Assembly (NCBI RefSeq): GCF_000794385.1
Contig: NZ_JTJB01000003.1
Location: forward strand, 62,001 to 126,000
DNA from: Thermus sp. 2.9
GTDB lineage: Bacteria > Deinococcota > Deinococci > Deinococcales > Thermaceae
Length of the DNA: 64,000 nucleotides
Reading direction: 5' to 3'
The translations under genes were made by a program, and so were the position numbers. Numbering within the stretch: the stretch's first letter is position 1; the number at the start of each line of letters is the position of its first letter. The notes beneath the pieces were generated by a model that was not told where the DNA came from, did no database searches, and saw nothing but the letters and a program-made list of their open reading frames with translations. Shown piece after piece: positions 23,615 to 31,759 of the stretch.

Positions 23615-25576
23615 ATGGCCGACGAACCCCTTATGCCAGAGGATGAGGAAGCGGGCCTCGAGGGTCCTTCCGCAGAGGCGGGTGAGGAAGAGGCCCTCCT
23701 CCTTTCCGAAGAGCACCTCGTTTGCTACATAACGGGCAAGCCCCGAAAGAAGACGCCTGAGGAGCTGGTACGGCAGGAGTGGGCCAAGAAGCTGGTAGAG
23801 GAGTACGGCTACCCCAAAGAGGACATCGGGATTGAGGTCCTCATCCCGATGGGCCGGGCCCGCAAGCGTGCCGATTTGGTCATATATGAGCACGGCAAGC
23901 CCCACGAAATAGAGCACATCCGGGTGGTGGTGGAGGCGAAGCGGGAAGACGTAAAGCCGGAAGACAAGAAGAGGGGCGTTGAACAGCTCAAAAGCTACCT
24001 GGCGGCCTGCCCCAACGCGCAATGGGGGCTTTGGGTAGGACGGGAGCGGTTTGCCTTTGCGGTGAAGACCAAGGCGGGCAAGCGGGAGTTCGAGCAGAGC
24101 ACGGACATTCCTCGCTTCAACGAAACCGCTCCACGTCGGCTCACCTTCCAGGACCTCATTCCCGCGGAAGGGTTAAAACGGGAGCTGAGGCGCATTCACA
24201 ACTACATTTATGCCAACCAAGGCTTGCCCAAGGAGCGGGCTTTCCACGAGCTTCTGAAGCTGGTCTTCTGCAAGGTCCACGAGGAGCGGAACAAGCGGGC
24301 CACCGACCCCCTAGACTTTGACATCACCCCTGAGGAGCGGTTTACCGCCAAGGGCAAGGAAGCCCTGCGAAAACGGATAGAGAAGCTCTTTGAGGGGGTC
24401 AAGCAGGAGTACCCCTACATCTTTGAGAAGGACGAGCGCATTGGGCTCAGCGATGACGTTTTGGCCTACGCGGTCATGGAGCTCAGGCGGTACTCCTTCC
24501 TGCGCACACGGACGGATATAAAGGGAGCCGCCTATCAGGAGATTGTTCGGGAAAACCTACGGGGGGACCGGGGCGAGTTTTTCACCCCCGACAACGTTTG
24601 CCGCATGGCGGTTCGCATGGGGGTGGAAACCCTCATCCATCACGCCCAGGGCCAAAAGGATTGGACCAACATAAAGGTCCTGGACCCCGCTGTGGGCACC
24701 GGGGGCTTTTTGCGGGCCTTTATGAACGAGCTCCGGGACTACCTTATGGCCCGGGAAGCGGGCAAGCACCCGAACGATGAGGTGAGGGAGGCCTACGTCA
24801 TGGGGGTTTTGCGCGAGGTATGCAACCGCAACCTCTACGGTTTAGACATTAACCCCCTGCTTGTGCGAGCGGCGCAGATGAACCTGGTGATGCACGGGGA
24901 CGGAAGCTCTAACGTGTACCACATCCCCGGGGGTAGCCTGATACCCTTTGACAAGATGCCCAGGGAGGTCCAGGAGAAGCTTCCACCGGGGAGTGTGGAC
25001 CTGATCGTCATGAACCCTCCTTTTGGCAGCGGTCCCGGGCTTAAGGTGGACAATCCGGAAATCCTCGAGGAGTACGAGCTTGCCACCTATGGCTTGGACC
25101 CCGGAAGGAGCCGGAGCGGTCTGCCTCCAGAGCAACTCTTTATAGAGCGGGCCTACCAATGGCTGGCACCCGGGGGGGTCTTGGCCATCGTGCTTCCTGA
25201 TAGCATTCTGTCTAATCCTGGCCTTCAGTTCATCCGGGAGTGGATTTTGGAAAAGTTCATCGTGGTGGCCAGTGTGGACCTTCCCATAGAAACTTTTGTG
25301 GCCTTCGGCGGCACCGGAACCCAAACCAGTGTCTTGGTCTTGCGCAAAAAGACCAAAGAGGAAGTGGAAAGGGCGCAGTACAAAGAAGAAGAGTACGAGG
25401 TCTTTATGGCCGTTCCCAAAACGATGGGCTATGACCGCCGGGGGAACGACCTTTGGAAACGGGATGAGGAAGGCAAGCCCCTTGTAGGGCAAAGGGACGA
25501 CGAGGTCAGCGAAGTACCGGAGGTGTTCAGCCTTTGGTTGCGGCGTGAGCTGAAGCAGGAAGCGGAGGAAGCATGA
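23615..25576 (+). CDS. Fused restriction nuclease-adenine methyltransferase (BcgI-like/type I-like RM subunit)
   Basis: 653 residues from ATG 23615. Residues about 45-150 are a type I R-like PD-(D/E)xK nuclease domain: D87 in RADLVIY and E107-A-K109 in VVVEAKRED. Residues about 240-650 are an HsdM-type N6-adenine methyltransferase with motif I DPAVGTGGF (D357) and motif IV NPPF (N467). There is no helicase domain and no hsdR gene nearby, so this is not a classical type I enzyme. The layout matches BcgI, where one RM chain pairs with a separate S subunit and cuts on both sides of a bipartite site. It overlaps the S gene by 4 bases (ATGA). Confidence 0.85.
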   Translation: MADEPLMPEDEEAGLEGPSAEAGEEEALLLSEEHLVCYITGKPRKKTPEELVRQEWAKKLVEEYGYPKEDIGIEVLIPMGRARKRADLVIYEHGKPHEIEHIRVVVEAKREDVKPEDKKRGVEQLKSYLAACPNAQWGLWVGRERFAFAVKTKAGKREFEQSTDIPRFNETAPRRLTFQDLIPAEGLKRELRRIHNYIYANQGLPKERAFHELLKLVFCKVHEERNKRATDPLDFDITPEERFTAKGKEALRKRIEKLFEGVKQEYPYIFEKDERIGLSDDVLAYAVMELRRYSFLRTRTDIKGAAYQEIVRENLRGDRGEFFTPDNVCRMAVRMGVETLIHHAQGQKDWTNIKVLDPAVGTGGFLRAFMNELRDYLMAREAGKHPNDEVREAYVMGVLREVCNRNLYGLDINPLLVRAAQMNLVMHGDGSSNVYHIPGGSLIPFDKMPREVQEKLPPGSVDLIVMNPPFGSGPGLKVDNPEILEEYELATYGLDPGRSRSGLPPEQLFIERAYQWLAPGGVLAIVLPDSILSNPGLQFIREWILEKFIVVASVDLPIETFVAFGGTGTQTSVLVLRKKTKEEVERAQYKEEEYEVFMAVPKTMGYDRRGNDLWKRDEEGKPLVGQRDDEVSEVPEVFSLWLRRELKQEAEEA

Positions 25577-26979
25577 GCCTTTCCTACCTCCGTGTGGGAA
25601 GCTACTATCTCCGGGAAGGGGAGAAAAGGTTAGACGCCAACTACTACAACTTGGCCCTTTGGGCCCGTTGGGCGCTTGAGCGAAGCAGGTGGCCGCGGCA
25701 ACCCTTAGAAGCTTTGGCAAGCTTTACGTATCTAGGGCGGTTCAAGCGTCGGTATGTCAGCCCATCTGAGGGGGGAGTACCCTTTTTGGGCTCCAGAGAG
25801 GTTTTCTTCTGGCCCCTCAAAGCGGAGAAATATCTCCATCCAAAAGCTGTGGAGCCGGGGTTATTCCCAGGGGAGTGCGACATCTTGATTGCACGCTCAG
25901 GCTCTGTGGGCTACAGCGTTCTTGCTGGGCGCTCGTTGGCCAAGGTAGCTGTTTCCGAGCATATTTTGCGGGTACATGCGCAACAAATAGAACCGGGCTA
26001 CCTATACCTGTTCTTGCGGACCCAGTATGGTTTTAGCTACCTCCAAGGCGCTCAGTACGGTGCTGTGATAAAGGAGATAGATCCAAGCGTTATAGGAACG
26101 ATGCCTGTTCCACTACTGGCAAAGGTACTTAGGCGGAGATTTCACCGGATAGCTTTGTCCGCCTTGGCGAAGAGGGAGAAGGGACAGGCTTTGCTGGAGG
26201 AAGCTAGGGGACGTCTTTATCAACGCCTGGGCCTTCCATCACCAGAACAAGTAAAGCCGTCATACTTGTCCAGCTCTCATGGTGTAAGAAGCTTCTCTGT
26301 GGGGCACTCAGACCTCGAGGGCCGCCTGGACGCTTCCTACCATGTTCCCGAAGCCAGGAGCCTCCTGAAGGCGCTAGCGGGGGGAAAATATGAACTGGTT
26401 CCCCTTGCGGACCTAGCTTCTATCCATATTCCCCCTAGGTTCAAGCGGCACTACGTGGCTCCTGAAATAGGCGTGCCCTTTATCCGTCCCTCCGACCTTG
26501 CCACCGTGCGCGTGCTAGAGCCAAGGTACATAGCTAGGTGGACGCCTGAGCTAGACTCCGCGCGTTTGCAGTTAGGGGAGGTGGTGATAAGCCGAAGCGG
26601 GAGCATCGGCGAGGTGGGCCTGATAACCCAGGCGTGGGACGGCTGGGCAGGAAGCGATGACTTAGCTAGGGTGGCGGCCAAGGAGGGTCTAAGCGACCCG
26701 GGCTACCTTTACATCTTTCTGACTTCTCCCTACGGTCAAATCCAAATACAGCGGCAAATCTATGGAGGGGTGATTGACCACCTCGAGGTGGAGCACTTAG
26801 CGCAAATCCGTGTTCCTCGGGCTCCCCTCGATGTGCAGCAGGAGATAGGCGACCTTGTTTGGAAGGCTTTTGCGCTCAGGGACGAAGCCAACGCCTTGGA
26901 AGAGGCCGCGGTGCGGCAACTGGAGGAAGTGATTAGGAAAGGGCCCGGGCCTCACCTCGTTTTAGGCCAGGCCGAGTAG
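25573..26979 (+). CDS. Specificity subunit (HsdS-like) of the R-M system
   Basis: 468 residues, coupled by ATGA to the RM gene. Two target-recognition half-repeats are visible. One begins RLDANYYN with RFKRRYVSPSEGGVPFLGS; the second begins RLDASYHV (about residue 250) with RFKRHYVAPEIGVPFIRPS. Each half ends in a conserved helix (VLRRRFHRIALSALAKRE and LDVQQEIGDLVWKAFALR). It should recognise a two-part target separated by a spacer. The 3' end overlaps the converging MuF gene by 18 bases. Codon use is less G+C-biased than in the phage genes, a sign of separate origin. Confidence 0.87.
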   Translation: MSLSYLRVGSYYLREGEKRLDANYYNLALWARWALERSRWPRQPLEALASFTYLGRFKRRYVSPSEGGVPFLGSREVFFWPLKAEKYLHPKAVEPGLFPGECDILIARSGSVGYSVLAGRSLAKVAVSEHILRVHAQQIEPGYLYLFLRTQYGFSYLQGAQYGAVIKEIDPSVIGTMPVPLLAKVLRRRFHRIALSALAKREKGQALLEEARGRLYQRLGLPSPEQVKPSYLSSSHGVRSFSVGHSDLEGRLDASYHVPEARSLLKALAGGKYELVPLADLASIHIPPRFKRHYVAPEIGVPFIRPSDLATVRVLEPRYIARWTPELDSARLQLGEVVISRSGSIGEVGLITQAWDGWAGSDDLARVAAKEGLSDPGYLYIFLTSPYGQIQIQRQIYGGVIDHLEVEHLAQIRVPRAPLDVQQEIGDLVWKAFALRDEANALEEAAVRQLEEVIRKGPGPHLVLGQAE

Positions 26980-27984
26980 CGCCCGGATGCGCCGTTGGGC
27001 CTCGAGGTCCTCGTAGGCGGTCCGGCCCACCACCGGCACCACGCGGCAGCGGCAATGGGGGTGGGCGGGGATGGCGGGTCCCGCCAGCTCACCCTCGCCG
27101 CGCCGCTTGCCGGTGGCGGTATAGGGGTGGAACGACCGCCCCACGTTGGTCTTCCCGGGCCAGAGGTGGCGTCCGAAGTCCTTGTTCGGATGGTCCGGGC
27201 TCACCACCATGAACCGCTGGCCGTGGTAGCGGGCGCAATAGGGGCAGGCGTCCTGGGCCGCCACCCACTCCACCTCCTGCCCCACCATCGCCGCCAGAAA
27301 ACCCGCGGCGTGGGCCTGGGCCGCCTCGGTGATGGCCACCCGGCGCCAGTCCCGGTTGAGGGTGCCGAAGCGGTCTAGGAGCTGGCGGGCCGCGGCCTCC
27401 GGGGAGTCATAGCGCCCCACCGCCCCCATGAGCGCTTCCGCCACCCCGTGCCGCGTGGCCTCCCGCAGGGCCTGCACGTGTTCCGCTAGGTGCTCCACCG
27501 CCCACTCGAGGGCCCGCGCTTCCGCGTCCCGTAGCCGGAGGAGCGCCTTGGCCTCCTCCGGGGTCTTGGGCGCCCGCTCGGGCAGGGCGGGGTGGGCCCG
27601 GAGGAAGCCAGCGAGGAAGTTGCGCAGGGCCTGGGCCCGCGCCCGGTCCTCCACCAGCCCTAAGGCGTACCAGCGGTCCACCGCGGCGGAGGCCAGGGCC
27701 CGCACCTCCCGCCCGCCCAAGGGATAGCCCCGGGCCCGCAGCTCCCGGAAGCGGGCCAGGGCCTTTTCCCAGGCCCGCTCGGGGGTCAGCCGGGCCTTGG
27801 CCAGGGTGCGGTGGGGAATAGGCATCCCGTAGGCCCGCTCCACCGCGCCGCGGGGCAGGGGCGGGAAGCCCATCGCCCGGTGGACCTCCAGATGTACCCG
27901 ATAGAGAAAGTCCCGTCCCACCTCCAACGTGGCCTCCTCCAGGGTGGGGAGAAGGGTTTCGGAAGCAGGGTACTGCTCAGGCAT
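26962..27984 (-). CDS. Phage head morphogenesis protein (MuF/SPP1 gp7-type)
   Basis: 340 residues. The C-terminal MuF-like domain has the diagnostic cysteine and histidine pattern: DACPYCARYHGQ, then HPHCRCRVVPV. The N-terminal two thirds are helical. The protein is a minor head component made next to the portal, usually injected or involved in capsid assembly. Its start overlaps the portal stop region by 8 bases. Between it and the next head gene on this strand the R-M cassette has been inserted in antisense. Confidence 0.87.
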   Translation of the reverse strand: MPEQYPASETLLPTLEEATLEVGRDFLYRVHLEVHRAMGFPPLPRGAVERAYGMPIPHRTLAKARLTPERAWEKALARFRELRARGYPLGGREVRALASAAVDRWYALGLVEDRARAQALRNFLAGFLRAHPALPERAPKTPEEAKALLRLRDAEARALEWAVEHLAEHVQALREATRHGVAEALMGAVGRYDSPEAAARQLLDRFGTLNRDWRRVAITEAAQAHAAGFLAAMVGQEVEWVAAQDACPYCARYHGQRFMVVSPDHPNKDFGRHLWPGKTNVGRSFHPYTATGKRRGEGELAGPAIPAHPHCRCRVVPVVGRTAYEDLEAQRRIRALLGLA

Positions 27985-29605
27985 GGGTCTCCTTTAGGGC
28001 TTGGGCCAGGTGGGCTAGGGCTTCCGCCCCCTCCTCGTCCGGGGGCCAGGGGTGGTCCTCCGTGGGCTCGGGGCCTTCGGGGCCTGCGGCGGCGTTTGGC
28101 CGGGCCGCCTCCAGGTAGACCGTGAGGAGGCTCGGGTTGAGGGGCGCGTCTTCCAGGAGGGGGTACCGTCCCGTGGGAAGGCCCAGCCGCTGCCGTAGCT
28201 CCCCGTAGGTCAAGGCCAGCCGGTCCCGCTCCCACACCTCCCGGGGGTCCTGGAAGCCCGTCCAGTAGAACTCCACCTCGGGGTCTACGGCGCTCAGGAG
28301 CGTGTTGAAGGTGGCCTCGAGGTGCTGGAGGAGGGGGTAGAGGCCCTTGTCCCGCGAGCTCACCAGCTTGGACTCTATAGAGGCTTCGTTCAGGGTGGAG
28401 GTGCGGGAGGAGAAGGACTCAAACCCAATCTCCTCCGGATCTATGCCGTAGAGGGCGCATTGGATGGCCACCAGGAAGCTGGTCCACTTGACGAAGTGCA
28501 TCTCGGAGGGGTTGACCCCCGTGGCCGTGAACTGGGCCCCGGCTTCGCGGTCGCGGCTGATGAGGACGGGGAGCCGCCAGGCGTTGCTCACCCCCGCCAC
28601 GTAAGCGGCCCACTCCGCCTTGAACTCCTCTATGTCCTCTTCCCGGAAGTCCCCAAAGAGGGTCAAAAAGCCCTGGGGGATGTGGTTGTCCTCGTAGCTC
28701 TTGAGGTTGTAGGTGATGACGTTAAGGAAGCCCGTGATGATGCGGATCATCAGCTCCGGCTCAGCGATGCCGTAGCCCTGTCCCCACACGTCCGGGCGGG
28801 GGTTGCGCACCCGGTAGAGGAGCTCGTCCCGGGCGAACCAGTTGACCACCCGCCCGTCCTGGGCCTCCACCGCCTTCACGTCCTCGGGGTCCATGCCTTC
28901 ACACCCCGGGGGTGGGGGCGTGCCTTTGGGAAGGCCTTCCGGTGGGGCCAGGTAGACCGTGGCCCCGTCCACGTGCACCCGGCCTGACGGGGTGCGAATG
29001 ATTTCCACGGGCATGGCGTCCATCGTGAGGGAGTCCATCACCGCCTTTTTTAGGTAGGTGATGAGGTCATCGCGGCGCAGGGCTTCCCGGCGGAAGGGGT
29101 CAAACTCCGCCCCAGAGTTGAGGAGGAAGCGCTCCAGCCACTCGAGGCGCTTTTGGTCCACGGCGGTGAGCTCGCTAGCTCCTCGCAACCGCAGGCGAAA
29201 GCCCGGCTCGTGGTCATAGCGGGCCGGGCGGGCTAGACGGCTCACCTGGCGGGCCCGGGTGAGGATGATGGCGTAGAGTACCGGGTCGTGCTCCACGAGG
29301 GCCCGGAGCTGGGCGAAGCCGATGGGGGCGGGGCGCTGGAGGTAGCCGCTGTGGCGGAAGATGCCGTAGGGGTCGTGCTGCCCCGAGCGGGGCCATCCCT
29401 GGCGCTCGGCCAATCGGAGGTTGACCCGATGGAGGAAGGTGGCGGCTTTGATGAGGGCCTGGGCATCCAGGCGGGGGACGCTTCCCGCCACCGCCTTGGC
29501 CACCTGCGCCCGGGCGTCATAGCGCTCATCCGGGGGCGCCTCGGGGTGATGGGCGGCCTGGGCCGCGGTGCTAATCTCCCGGTCCGTCTTCATCCCCATT
29601 AGCAT
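27977..29605 (-). CDS. Phage portal protein
   Basis: 542 residues; ATG 29593 (MKTDREIS) is an alternative start with a better upstream GGGG. It has portal features: N-terminal LRALVEHDPVLYAIILTRAR, mid-protein ELLYRVRNPRPDVWGQGYGI followed by AEPELMIRII, and the C-terminal long helix region (FESFSSRTSTLNEASIESKL). It forms the dodecameric vertex through which DNA is packaged. It is the first gene of the leftward head operon, next to the attachment site. No promoter was securely identified. Confidence 0.87.
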   Translation of the reverse strand: MLMGMKTDREISTAAQAAHHPEAPPDERYDARAQVAKAVAGSVPRLDAQALIKAATFLHRVNLRLAERQGWPRSGQHDPYGIFRHSGYLQRPAPIGFAQLRALVEHDPVLYAIILTRARQVSRLARPARYDHEPGFRLRLRGASELTAVDQKRLEWLERFLLNSGAEFDPFRREALRRDDLITYLKKAVMDSLTMDAMPVEIIRTPSGRVHVDGATVYLAPPEGLPKGTPPPPGCEGMDPEDVKAVEAQDGRVVNWFARDELLYRVRNPRPDVWGQGYGIAEPELMIRIITGFLNVITYNLKSYEDNHIPQGFLTLFGDFREEDIEEFKAEWAAYVAGVSNAWRLPVLISRDREAGAQFTATGVNPSEMHFVKWTSFLVAIQCALYGIDPEEIGFESFSSRTSTLNEASIESKLVSSRDKGLYPLLQHLEATFNTLLSAVDPEVEFYWTGFQDPREVWERDRLALTYGELRQRLGLPTGRYPLLEDAPLNPSLLTVYLEAARPNAAAGPEGPEPTEDHPWPPDEEGAEALAHLAQALKETHA

Positions 29606-29639
29606 GGGCCGGGAATGGGGTCGGAGGGGGGGCTGGGGT

Positions 29640-29660
29640 GTGTAGCAGACGTGTAGCAGA
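29640..29660. repeat. Direct repeat near the attachment site
   Basis: GTGTAGCAGA occurs twice (29640-29649 and 29651-29660), 11 bp apart, about 90 bp inside the tRNA-fragment end of the prophage. Tandem short repeats here resemble integrase arm-type sites. The remaining bases from 29606 to 29750 hold only an A8 run and no gene. Confidence 0.45.
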
Positions 29661-29750
29661 AGGGAAAAAAAACGCCACCCCCATAGGTATCTCCATGCTG
29701 TCTAGTACGCATCTTTGCGGCTCTGCGAGGGGGCTTCCACTCGCATCGCA

Positions 29751-29789
29751 CTCAGGAGGTCACGGGTTCGAGTCCCGTCGGCTCCACCA
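29751..29789 (+). other. tRNA 3' fragment: prophage attachment site (right end)
   Basis: The 3' part of a tRNA is present: variable region AGGTC, T-arm ACGGG-TTCGAGT-CCCGT, acceptor strand CGGCTCC, discriminator A and encoded CCA. Upstream bases do not supply the matching 5' acceptor GGAGCCG or an anticodon stem complementary to TCAGG, so it is not a whole tRNA. Phages that integrate at a tRNA 3' end leave a complete gene at one end and such a fragment at the other. The complete tRNA should lie at the left end, outside the window. Confidence 0.8.
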
Positions 29790-29808
29790 AGTCTGGGACG
29801 TGAAAACC

Positions 29809-29832
29809 GCCCCCCGGGGAAACCCGGGGGGC
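29809..29832. terminator. Strong hairpin terminator at the prophage/chromosome border
   Basis: A perfect 10-bp stem (GCCCCCCGGG / CCCGGGGGGC) has a GAAA tetraloop, followed by TAGCGTTTGTG. It lies between the tRNA fragment and the converging TPR gene and can serve both; it was probably the original tRNA terminator. Confidence 0.8.
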
Positions 29833-29848
29833 TAGCGTTTGTGTGCCT

Positions 29849-31750
29849 TCACGGCGCGTTTTCTGACAGCTTAAGGAGCCAGTTCACGAAGGCGTTCACC
29901 ACGTCGTTCTCCGCAAGGAGTTCGGGGTTTTCCAAGACCGCCTCAAAGAAAGCCCGCACCCCCTCGAGGCTCGGCTCCTTCAGCACCTCCTGCACGCTCT
30001 TCCCCGCATAGGGCCCCTTGGGAAGGGGAGCGGTGAGGCGGCTTGAGGTGGCGAGGGGGGCGGCTTCTTTAAGCGCCTGGAGCGTCCTTTCCAAAAGGAG
30101 CCTTTCCCCCTCCTCCCCCAGGGCCTCCTTGGGGGTGAGGAGGGCTTGGCCCGAAAGGTCCCGCGCTTCCAGGCCCAGGGCGTAGAGCCGGCGGGCAAGG
30201 CTCGGGGGCCCCGCCTCCAGGGGCAGGAGGAGGGTGGCCTCCCCGTAGCGGACCTCGAGGGTGTACCGTCCAGGGGCCGGGAGGGTAACGGCGGGGGCAT
30301 TTCCCACCAAGGCGGTGGTGAGGGGGGGGAAGCCCAGGGGCTTCTTTTCCTCCTGGAGGAGGGCGCCTTCCCGGTAGAGGCGGGTTTCCAGGGCGTCCCG
30401 CTTCAGGTAGGGGGTTCCCGTGAGGCGCACCTCGGGGAAGACCGCCTCCCCGGCGCGGAAGGGGCGGGCGTCCACGTCCCCGGGGATGAGGGAAAGCCTT
30501 AGGACCTCCAGCCGCGCCCCCCCCTCCCCAAGCTGGGCCAGGGCTCGCCGGGCGGCGGGGCCTAGGGGGTGCTTGGGGTGTTGGGCGAGGAAGGCTTCGT
30601 AGAGGGGTTTGGCCTCGAGCCCCGCCCGCTCCGCCAGGTAGGCGCGGAAGTAGAGGGCAAGGGGTTCTTTGCGGGCCTCGAGGTCCTTAAGGGCCTCGGG
30701 GAAGTCCTCCCCTTCGTCTAGCCTAAGGGCCCTGTCGTAGGCGGCCTTGGCCCCCAAATAGTCCCCGTAAATGGCCCGGAAAAGCCCCAGGTTGTAGAGG
30801 GCGGTGGCGTTGGGACTAAGCTGTAGGGCCCTTTCCGAGGCCAAAATGGCCCGGGGCAGGTCCCCCGCCAGGTAGTAGGCCCAGCCCAGGTTGGTCCAGT
30901 AGAGCCAGTAATCGGGCCGGAGCTTGAGGGCTTGGAGGAGGGCCTCCTTGGCCTCCTCGCCCTTCCCCTCGGCGAAGGCGGCGAAGCTCACCTCCTCCCA
31001 GGCCAAGGGAAGCTCGGGGAAGGCTTGGGCGAGGCTTCTTGCCGTTTCCTTCCAGCGCTCATCCTCCAGGGCCCGGAAGAGGAGGTGGGCCGCGGTCCTT
31101 TCCAGGACGTCCCCTTGGGTCAAAGCCTCCGCCCGCTTGAGGGCCTCCTCCCGCTTCCCCTCCGCCAGGAGGCGGAAGGCCTCGTAGGCGGGGGGGAGGG
31201 TACCTTGCCAGAGGAGGAGGAGCCGCTTGGGCAGCAGGCCCTCCAAAAGGCCGCTTCCCCGCCCCTCCTTGAGGTCCAGGGCGGACTGGTGCAGGGGGTC
31301 GGGGTCTTGGCCCTGGGCCAGGGCCTGCAGGCGCTCCTCGGAGAGGGTGGAGGTGGGGAAGGGGCTAAAGCGGGGGGCGAGGCCTTGGCCCTGGAGCCAG
31401 AGCCAGGCCAGCTGGGGGGTGCGGAAAAGCCCTTCTTGGGCCCCCTTAGGGGTGGCGAGGATGAGCCTTAAGCCCCCTTCCTCCTCCCGCCCCAGGAGCA
31501 CCCAGTCGGCCCCCGTGGCGGCGAGGGCGAGCCGGGCCCCGGCCCGGGTGTAAAGCCCCCCGGCGAGCTCATAGCTTCCCCGCCAGGGGAGGTCGGGGAG
31601 GAGGAGGGCGAGGAGGGTGGGGGGAGGCGCGTTCAGCCCTTGGGCGAAGGCTTGGGCCAGGGTGTAGCCCCTGGGGCCCTCAAAGGGGAGGACGAGGCCT
31701 TGGGCCAGGGCGAGCCCCAGGAGGAGGAGGGAGGCCAGAATCCGCCGCAT
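29849..31750 (-). CDS. Exported TPR-repeat protein
   Basis: 633 residues. Signal peptide RRILASLLLLGLALAQG is followed by an N-terminal globular part and, at about 245-340, tetratricopeptide repeats (YWLYWTNLGWAYYLAGDLPR, NATALYNLGLFRAIYGDYLG). The C-terminal third is beta-rich with an immunoglobulin-like segment (PAPGRYTLEVRYGEATLLLP). It is a periplasmic or envelope protein, probably a scaffold for protein interactions; no specific role is evident. It is the first chromosomal gene next to the prophage and is convergent with it. Confidence 0.7.
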   Translation of the reverse strand: MRRILASLLLLGLALAQGLVLPFEGPRGYTLAQAFAQGLNAPPPTLLALLLPDLPWRGSYELAGGLYTRAGARLALAATGADWVLLGREEEGGLRLILATPKGAQEGLFRTPQLAWLWLQGQGLAPRFSPFPTSTLSEERLQALAQGQDPDPLHQSALDLKEGRGSGLLEGLLPKRLLLLWQGTLPPAYEAFRLLAEGKREEALKRAEALTQGDVLERTAAHLLFRALEDERWKETARSLAQAFPELPLAWEEVSFAAFAEGKGEEAKEALLQALKLRPDYWLYWTNLGWAYYLAGDLPRAILASERALQLSPNATALYNLGLFRAIYGDYLGAKAAYDRALRLDEGEDFPEALKDLEARKEPLALYFRAYLAERAGLEAKPLYEAFLAQHPKHPLGPAARRALAQLGEGGARLEVLRLSLIPGDVDARPFRAGEAVFPEVRLTGTPYLKRDALETRLYREGALLQEEKKPLGFPPLTTALVGNAPAVTLPAPGRYTLEVRYGEATLLLPLEAGPPSLARRLYALGLEARDLSGQALLTPKEALGEEGERLLLERTLQALKEAAPLATSSRLTAPLPKGPYAGKSVQEVLKEPSLEGVRAFFEAVLENPELLAENDVVNAFVNWLLKLSENAP

Positions 31751-31759
31751 GGGTTTAGT

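Noticed and set aside
23498-23616. Starting the A7 head gene in its long frame at 23498
   Set aside because: The N-terminal residues in that frame are Arg/Pro/Ser/Trp-rich, typical of a wrong frame in G+C-rich DNA, whereas the other frame gives a normal N-terminus.
23615-26979. Classical type I restriction system
   Set aside because: There is no HsdR helicase; the nuclease domain is fused to the methyltransferase chain.
29715-29789. A complete tRNA gene
   Set aside because: No 5' acceptor strand pairing with CGGCTCC and no anticodon stem pairing with TCAGG can be found upstream; only the 3' part is present.
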